DNA of 28,631 bases from CAYSRM01 sp964475205 (GTDB lineage: Bacteria > Verrucomicrobiota > Kiritimatiellia > UBA8416 > CAYSRM01): positions 1 through 28,631 of the forward strand of contig CAYYVQ010000035.1 in NCBI GenBank assembly GCA_964475205.1. Direction: 5' to 3'. Positions within the stretch are counted from its first letter, which is position 1, and every line of letters begins with the position of its first letter. The notes under the pieces were generated by a model. The model searched no databases, was not told the origin of the DNA, and saw only the letters and a program-made list of their open reading frames with translations. Shown piece by piece: positions 24,027 to 28,631 of the stretch. The position numbers were made by a program, and so were the translations under genes.

Positions 24027-25319
24027 TCATAATCCCAGCATATGCAATAGAATGTGTCCAAGTACGCTCAAGGTCAAGATTGCAAGCGCGCAGGGTAATA
24101 AATGCCTGTAAATCCCAGGCAGTGAGCAGTTGAAATATTCGCGCGTTACAAGGAGGCACAGGTGCACGGGGGAAAGCATCATCCCCATATACCCGAAACC
24201 ATAAGCCAGAATCAAGGTGGACATCGGGTGCAGACCTGATCCCGATACATTGAGAAGGCCCACAACAAACGGGAAGGACGCCGACACAAAACCAACGGCA
24301 ATCCCTGTTATGAGGCCCGCAAGGAAAGGCAGCGCTGCAATAACATAGACCAGGTTGATATTCGAGGACTGCAGTTCCCTGCTGGCAATCCCCACCATGC
24401 CCGAAAAATTCAGCATATGCTGAAACACCATGACTCCCAGGATTGTCAGCAGCATGCCGAGTGATTTTGGTTTGAGTAGCGACGAAAAGATGTGGACTCT
24501 TCCCTCTTTCTTTTTCTCGTCACGCACAATGAACACAAGCCCGACGGCAAGGCTTACCAGGAGGGCCAATAAAGTTACATTGCTTTTTGCAACCTGAGGC
24601 ATGACTTTTTCCAGAACCTGCGGCAGCGCAAGCATACCGGCAACTACAACGCAAAGGGGCAGGAGTATGGCAAATAATCTGCCGGTGGGACGCTTGCCTT
24701 CGGTCAGGTTTGTAGAGAGTTCCCGAAGATGTGAATGTATAAGAAACATGTAACCGGAGCCGACGGCTACAATAGTAAACGGAAATTGAGTCAGGAAAAA
24801 ACGCCAGTATCTCATGTCGAAAAGTTTGATTGCGACTATTACACCGGGATAGAGAACCCACCAGTATTCCCATACGTGTCTGAACCAGTAATTGATCGTC
24901 GCTTTCCATTCTTTTGAACGCGTTGTGTGATTTGATGCCTGTCCTACAAGCGGAGCGGAAAACAGCGCCCCTGCCGGCATGGGGATCAATCCCACAACCG
25001 CGGGCACGGCCATGAGACTCCATGTTTTGCCGTGTTTGCCGCCCCATCTGCTGATTACGCCGAGAAGCTCATCGGCGTTTTCCTTTTCCGTCATAAATCT
25101 TCCGAATTCAACTACCATGGTGGTAATAATTACCATAAGCCATACATCTGCGCTTAACAGGGATTCGAAGAAAAAAACCGCAGTATCCCCCGGTCCGTAT
25201 CCTGCCCACAAGTTGAGCGCGATTCCGGCAAAAATAAGGGCCAATCCAAGAGGAACCCTGACCTTTGTGAGGGTCAGCATGGCAAAGAAGATAATCAGTA
25301 TTTTGGCAACAGCAGGCAT
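24027..25319 (-). CDS. DUF401-family polytopic membrane protein, probable transporter
   Basis: This 430-residue protein is almost entirely hydrophobic, with about ten or more membrane segments. Marker stretches that look like the DUF401 family are VPLGLALIFAGIALNLW near the N-terminus, MAVPAVVGLIPMPAGALFSAPLVG, INYWFRHVWEYWWVLYPGV and, near the end, YGFGYMGMMLSPVHLCLLVTREYF. The family occurs in bacteria and archaea, has an ion-transporter-like appearance (GntP/citrate-type pseudo-repeats with conserved Pro-Gly loops) and has no established function that I know. It starts 2 nt after the dCMP deaminase stop and ends 41 nt before carB, so it sits in a pyrimidine operon. A role in pyrimidine-related transport is possible inference only. 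Confidence 0.85.
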   Translation of the reverse strand: MPAVAKILIIFFAMLTLTKVRVPLGLALIFAGIALNLWAGYGPGDTAVFFFESLLSADVWLMVIITTMVVEFGRFMTEKENADELLGVISRWGGKHGKTWSLMAVPAVVGLIPMPAGALFSAPLVGQASNHTTRSKEWKATINYWFRHVWEYWWVLYPGVIVAIKLFDMRYWRFFLTQFPFTIVAVGSGYMFLIHSHLRELSTNLTEGKRPTGRLFAILLPLCVVVAGMLALPQVLEKVMPQVAKSNVTLLALLVSLAVGLVFIVRDEKKKEGRVHIFSSLLKPKSLGMLLTILGVMVFQHMLNFSGMVGIASRELQSSNINLVYVIAALPFLAGLITGIAVGFVSASFPFVVGLLNVSGSGLHPMSTLILAYGFGYMGMMLSPVHLCLLVTREYFNCSLPGIYRHLLPCALAILTLSVLGHILLHMLGL

Positions 25320-25321
25320 GT

Positions 25322-25783
25322 CTAACGGTCAAACTTTCTGCATGTTACGCCCGCCTCGGCAAAAAGGCGGCGTGAAATTTCGCTGAAATGATATTCGTCT
25401 TCGTAAACTACTTCCACTATGCCGGCGTTGATTATCATTTTGGTGCATAGCAGGCAAGGACTCATGGTAGAATAAATAACTCCGTCTTTAAGCGAAATGC
25501 CGTGGTATGCAGCCTGTGTGATGGCATTTTCCTCTGCATGGGCGCAGACGCATTCTCCAAGGTCGGCGCCGGAGGCAGATTCGCCTGCGCATCGCAAACA
25601 TCCGCCATCGCAGCAGTTTGTGACGCCGCGGGGAGTGCCGTTGTAGCCTGTAGAAATAATCCGCTTGTCTTTGACGACCACGGCGGCAACCTGCCGCCGC
25701 AGGCAATTTCCGCGCCTGGCGACCACATGCGCAATGTCCATGAAATAAGTGTCCCAGTCAGGTCTGTAAAATGGCTTGTTCAT
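25322..25783 (-). CDS. Deoxycytidylate (dCMP) deaminase
   Basis: This 153-residue zinc deaminase converts dCMP to dUMP, the precursor of dTMP. Signatures are RRQVAAVVVKDKRIISTGYNGTPRG near the N-terminus (the ComEB/dCMP type with the YNGTP substrate loop), the zinc and proton-shuttle motif HAEEN, and SPCLLCTKMI, which gives the two cysteine ligands. The CVCAHAEENAI context and a cysteine-rich stretch (NCCDGGCLRC) are usual in this family. The start is ATG with no clear Shine-Dalgarno sequence. It is the first gene of a unit with DUF401 and carB. Confidence 0.94.
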   Translation of the reverse strand: MNKPFYRPDWDTYFMDIAHVVARRGNCLRRQVAAVVVKDKRIISTGYNGTPRGVTNCCDGGCLRCAGESASGADLGECVCAHAEENAITQAAYHGISLKDGVIYSTMSPCLLCTKMIINAGIVEVVYEDEYHFSEISRRLFAEAGVTCRKFDR

Positions 25784-26139
25784 GCAGAAGAGAATGCAAT
25801 TAACACCGATGCTTCGTCAATAGCTTCTTCATTACGCTTTCTGATCGCCCCGTTCTTGCTTGCGGTTTACAGGACCCCGGTTATCCGGCGGCAACTTGCG
25901 CACGGCAGATTCGTTCCCAAAATGTGGAGTCATCTGTTCCCCGGCTTGATTATGATTTTGTGGTCTGCTTTAACCTGGATTATTCACAGCAAGGAAATTT
26001 AACCACGGATAACACTGATTACACGGATAAAGTATAAGAATGATGGATATAAAACAAAAATCCGTGTTATCAGTGCAATCAGTGGTAAAAAAATATCAGC
26101 AAACGACTTGTATATTATTCCGAAAAATTGATGAATAGA
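25784..26139 (-). other. Gap between recD2 and dCMP deaminase
   Basis: The gap holds the second 177-bp element (25971-26147) and, between it and the dCMP deaminase start, about 185 bp without a recognisable gene. A 33-codon frame on the minus strand (25832-25933, beginning MTPHFGNESAV) has GGGGA 5 nt before its ATG and could be a small peptide or a gene remnant; I give it little weight. The promoter of the pyrimidine operon should be here, but I could not pick one confidently. Confidence 0.5.
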
Positions 26140-26147
26140 TCAGGTTA
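25971..26147 (-). repeat. 177-bp MITE-like element, copy 2
   Basis: This is the inverse-orientation partner of 4132-4308, with the same length and about 91% identity by eye. On the plus strand its ends are TAACCTGGATTATTCA (25971-25986) and TTGATGAATAGATCAGG followed by TTA (26128-26147). Inside are the ATCCGTG..ATCCGTGGTT arms and an almost unchanged central segment. The recD2 stop codon TGA (26140-26142) lies inside its end core, so the element touches coding sequence. Confidence 0.85.
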
Positions 26148-28332
26148 AGGTTGTCTCAAGTCTTTCTTTCAGGGCGGTGCGGCGCAAACGGATTTTGTTG
26201 TTGCGGATGGCTATATAGACTGCCTTCTTGGAACCTATGAGACAAGCCAGGTTTCGCGCGCGCGTAAGAGCGGTATAGAGAAGATTTCTCTGCAGCATAC
26301 GATAATGCTGGGTGGTCATCAGGACCACGGCGGCGGGATATTCGCTGCCCTGCGACTTGTGTATCGAGCAGGCATAAGCGTGTATCAATTCATCGAGTTC
26401 GGTATAATCGTATTGAACTCTGCGCCCGTCAATATCCATGAGAAGCTCCTGGTCTTCGGTCTTCACTTCCACTATCCGGCCGATATCTCCGTTGAAAACT
26501 TCCTTGTCATAGTTGTTGCGGATTTGCATTACACGGTCGCCCAGCCGGTAATCTCTGCCGAACCTGCGGATCGAGGGGCCGGAGGGGTTTAGCGCCTGCT
26601 GAAGAACATGGTTAAGGTTTTCGGCGCCAAGCTGGTTTTTACGCATTGGGGTCAGAACCTGGATCTCGTTTAACGGATCGAATCCGAATTTCTCTGGAAT
26701 CCGCTGGGTAACGATCTCGATTGTTCTTTGAACGACACTGTCAGGATCATTAGTTTCGATGAAATAGAAATCCGAATTTTCTTCGCCTGCGGACATTAGA
26801 AGCGGCTCGCCGTTATTGACCCTGTGTGCGTTGCGCACGATCCATCCGCCTGATTCCTGCCTGAAAATCGTTTCCAGTTTCGTAAAGGGCACAACGCGCG
26901 AGGAGATGAAATCGCCCAGCACGTTGCCCGGTCCGACGCTGGGAAGCTGATCGATATCGCCGACGAGAACCAGTATGCACTCGTCGCGCAGAGCCTGAAG
27001 GAAGGAGTGCATGAGCGATATGTCAACCATGGATACTTCGTCAAGAATGACAACGTCGCAATCAAGCGGATTGTCAGGCCCGTGTGTGAAATGGCCTAGA
27101 CGGGGAATGAATTTCAGCAGACGGTGGATTGTCCTGGCTTCCTGGCCTGTGGCCTCTTCCATCCGTTTGGCCGCGCGTCCTGTCGGCGCCGCAAGCATGA
27201 CCCTCTGGTGTCTTGCCCTGAAGATTTCGACCAGCCCCTTTATTATTGTTGTTTTACCCACTCCCGGTCCGCCGGTGATAATGGATATCTTCTCGTTCAA
27301 GGCCATTGACAGTGCGTCGCGCTGAGTCGGGTCGAAAGATATACCCATGATCTTTTCCGCCCACTTAAGCGCTTTTTCTACATCGACAGGTTTGACCGGG
27401 CAATTGGTGTTCTTCAATTTTGCAACGCGCGCAGCGATTCCTGTCTCGGCGGCATGCAGGGATGCTGGATATATCCTGTCGTCGTCCTTGATAAGAGAGC
27501 CTTTTTTAATTTCGTATCCTGCGGCGGTGTTCAGAGTTTCTATAGGTATTCCGAGAAGCTCTTCTGCTTTCAAAAGAAGCTCGGGAAGGGGCGAATAGCA
27601 ATGCCCTTCTTCAGTCAGCGTGGACATCACGTAGACAATTCCGGCTCTGGCGCGGGCAGGCGAGTCGTGCGGAAGACCTATGCTCATGGCCACTTTGTCG
27701 GCTGTCTTGAAACCGATTCCCCATATGTCGGCGCAGAGCCTGTACGGGTTTTCGCTGATTATTGACACTGCATTCTGACCGTAGGTCCTGTATATCCTTG
27801 CTGATTGCGCGGTACCCACGCCGTGGGATTGCAGAAAAATCATTATATCTCTGACAGCTTTCTGTTCGTTCCAGGACTCTTTGATCATTCTGCGCCTGGC
27901 CGGACCTATGCCGTCAATTTTTTCCAGGCGCTGTGATTCTTTATCTATGACTCGAAGGGTGTCTTCGCCGAATTCGTTTACCAGCCTGCAGGCGTTAACT
28001 TTGCCGATTCCCTTGATCATACCGCTGGCAAGATAACGTTCGATGCCCTTTGCGGAGGTAGGGGCGATACAGAGGAGTTCCTCGGCCTGGAACTGGAATC
28101 CGTGACGCTTGTGCCGGGTCCAACGGCCTTCAGCCTTTATGTTTTCGCCCAGCCATATTGCCGGGCAGCGGCCAACCACGGTTACAGGCTCGTCACGTTC
28201 AGCCATTTTAACCGTGCAAACCGTATAACCGGTTTCTTCGGAGCGGTATATGAGTTTTTCGACAGTTCCGTTTATTTCCTCGGCCGTCTCTGGCTGCAAA
28301 GCCGCCGCATCGGTATTTTTTCTGGACTTCAA
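26140..28332 (-). CDS. recD2: RecD2-type ATP-dependent 5'-3' DNA helicase
   Basis: RecD2 is the RecBC-independent RecD homologue, a superfamily 1B helicase implicated in replication-fork and DNA-repair tolerance. The 730 residues contain an N-terminal OB-like part (about 20-90, NGTVEKLIYRSEETGYTV), helix-hairpin-helix repeats (about 95-215, IKGIGKV, IDGIGPARR, IWGIGFKTADKVA), Walker A GGPGVGKT (354-361), Walker B VVILDEVSMVD, VLVGDIDQLPSVGPGNVL (motif III), a UvrD-like C-terminal half (VQYDYTELDELIHAYACSIHKSQGSEYP) and the SH3-like insert. The longest frame begins with TTG at 28332, preceded by GGAATG; no in-frame ATG lies upstream. The stop codon is inside a dispersed element end. Single gene on this strand. 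Confidence 0.96.
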   Translation of the reverse strand: MKSRKNTDAAALQPETAEEINGTVEKLIYRSEETGYTVCTVKMAERDEPVTVVGRCPAIWLGENIKAEGRWTRHKRHGFQFQAEELLCIAPTSAKGIERYLASGMIKGIGKVNACRLVNEFGEDTLRVIDKESQRLEKIDGIGPARRRMIKESWNEQKAVRDIMIFLQSHGVGTAQSARIYRTYGQNAVSIISENPYRLCADIWGIGFKTADKVAMSIGLPHDSPARARAGIVYVMSTLTEEGHCYSPLPELLLKAEELLGIPIETLNTAAGYEIKKGSLIKDDDRIYPASLHAAETGIAARVAKLKNTNCPVKPVDVEKALKWAEKIMGISFDPTQRDALSMALNEKISIITGGPGVGKTTIIKGLVEIFRARHQRVMLAAPTGRAAKRMEEATGQEARTIHRLLKFIPRLGHFTHGPDNPLDCDVVILDEVSMVDISLMHSFLQALRDECILVLVGDIDQLPSVGPGNVLGDFISSRVVPFTKLETIFRQESGGWIVRNAHRVNNGEPLLMSAGEENSDFYFIETNDPDSVVQRTIEIVTQRIPEKFGFDPLNEIQVLTPMRKNQLGAENLNHVLQQALNPSGPSIRRFGRDYRLGDRVMQIRNNYDKEVFNGDIGRIVEVKTEDQELLMDIDGRRVQYDYTELDELIHAYACSIHKSQGSEYPAAVVLMTTQHYRMLQRNLLYTALTRARNLACLIGSKKAVYIAIRNNKIRLRRTALKERLETTLT

Positions 28333-28371
28333 TTTGTTGTCATTCCAACTTCTTAAATTAGCGATATGTCA

Positions 28372-28580
28372 TCAAACCTTCTTGTTAGGTAATAACCCGA
28401 TAAGCAATGGCCCGATCTCTTCGTCCCGTTTCTGTGAAGACTGCCAGGTTCGACTGATTTCACAGATTGCACCGGCTTTGCCGGCTGCTATCAATGCAAT
28501 CGGTGTTGTCAATAATTCTCTCTTCGCTATGGCATCATCTGTTTTGCCGGTTTTTGTTTTTACGGCGCAACAGAGTTTAG
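28372..28580 (-). pseudogene. Startless open frame cut by an element end
   Basis: On the minus strand a frame of about 69 codons reads on from the element end at 28578-28598 to a TGA at 28372. It contains stretches such as KTGKTDDAIAKRELLTTPI and SRTWQSSQKRDEEIGPLL, whose composition looks protein-like (charged and hydrophobic residues mixed, no low complexity). It has no ATG, and an in-frame TGA in the element end cuts it off from upstream sequence. I do not recognise it. It may be the 3' remnant of a gene interrupted by the element, or a fortuitous frame. It precedes recD2 by 39 nt. Confidence 0.3.
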
Positions 28581-28598
28581 CCTGATCTATTCATCAAG
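28578..28598 (+). repeat. Isolated left end of the TA-bounded element
   Basis: TAGCCTGATCTATTCATCAA followed by G matches the left end of the element at 4132 for 20 nt. The sequence afterwards (AGTTACTTGCGAG) does not follow the 177-bp copies, so this is either a different interior class or a solo end. The window stops 33 nt later, so the other end cannot be examined. Confidence 0.6.
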
Positions 28599-28631
28599 AG
28601 TTACTTGCGAGTAATATTAGCTTCGAAGGCA

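Noticed and set aside
25832..25933. 33-codon minus-strand frame with GGGGA before its ATG
   Set aside because: Too short to judge, no recognisable motif and not clearly conserved; mentioned in the gap entry only.
1..28631. CRISPR array, tRNA, rRNA, transposase
   Set aside because: The repeats are not evenly spaced and are scattered in both orientations; no cloverleaf, rRNA core or DDE/HUH transposase motif was seen on either strand.

Overview
The window (about half G+C, roughly 28.6 kb) is a bacterial chromosome segment holding housekeeping genes, a sigma-54/histidine-kinase signalling block and many short dispersed repeats. A heptosyltransferase-type glycosyltransferase, a periplasmic HtrA protease and a FadL-type outer-membrane barrel indicate a Gram-negative cell. 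The cytoplasmic-type sulfatase, the short UvrC, the FadL-like N-terminus and the abundant 'ATCCGTG...ATCCGTGGTT' repeats make me think of the PVC superphylum (Lentisphaerota/Kiritimatiellota). That placement is inference; I could not test it. No rRNA, tRNA, CRISPR array, prophage or transposase gene was seen.

Layout. 217-4134 (+): HtrA protease, UvrC and a family-9 glycosyltransferase, closely packed. 4319-7033 (-): a sulfatase, a flavin-reductase-like protein and an isochorismatase-family hydrolase. 7210-14329 (-): a four-gene operon of a ketosynthase, a membrane histidine kinase, a soluble histidine kinase with a pseudo-receiver, and an NtrC-type sigma-54 activator; the last three overlap by 4 nt each. 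Divergent from it, 14586-17019 (+): a FadL/OmpP1 barrel gene behind a good sigma-54 promoter-like sequence with a dyad upstream, then a receiver-histidine kinase fusion. 17382-20071 (+): an isolated pair of a radical SAM protein and a U32-like iron-sulfur protein. 20785-25783 (-): dCMP deaminase, a DUF401 membrane protein and CarB (pyrimidine metabolism). 26140-28332 (-): RecD2 helicase.

Repeats. The most distinctive non-coding content is a family of short elements without coding capacity. Two full copies (4132-4308 and 25971-26147) are both 177 bp, about 91% identical by eye and in opposite orientation. They have imperfect terminal inverted repeats bounded by TA and a long internal inverted repeat, and so look like TA-target MITEs (IS630/Tc1-mariner-like). 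A variant lies at 17171-17361, and single ends lie at 20767-20787, 28578-28598 and about 99-114. The 17-nt end core CCTGATCTATTCATCAA occurs five times without mismatch. It supplies or contains the stop codon of three genes: glycosyltransferase, CarB and RecD2.

How it may work together. The sigma-54 activator and its kinases probably control the divergent FadL-like gene, and the ketosynthase at the head of their operon hints at a lipid or hydrophobic-compound theme; this is inference. The radical SAM/U32 pair has no recognised pathway partner here and is the best candidate for an undescribed enzymatic system. Three enzymes show non-canonical key residues worth checking: HtrA (Glu for the triad Asp), the ketosynthase (Asn for the second active-site His) and the sigma-54 activator (GAFTSA for GAFTGA).
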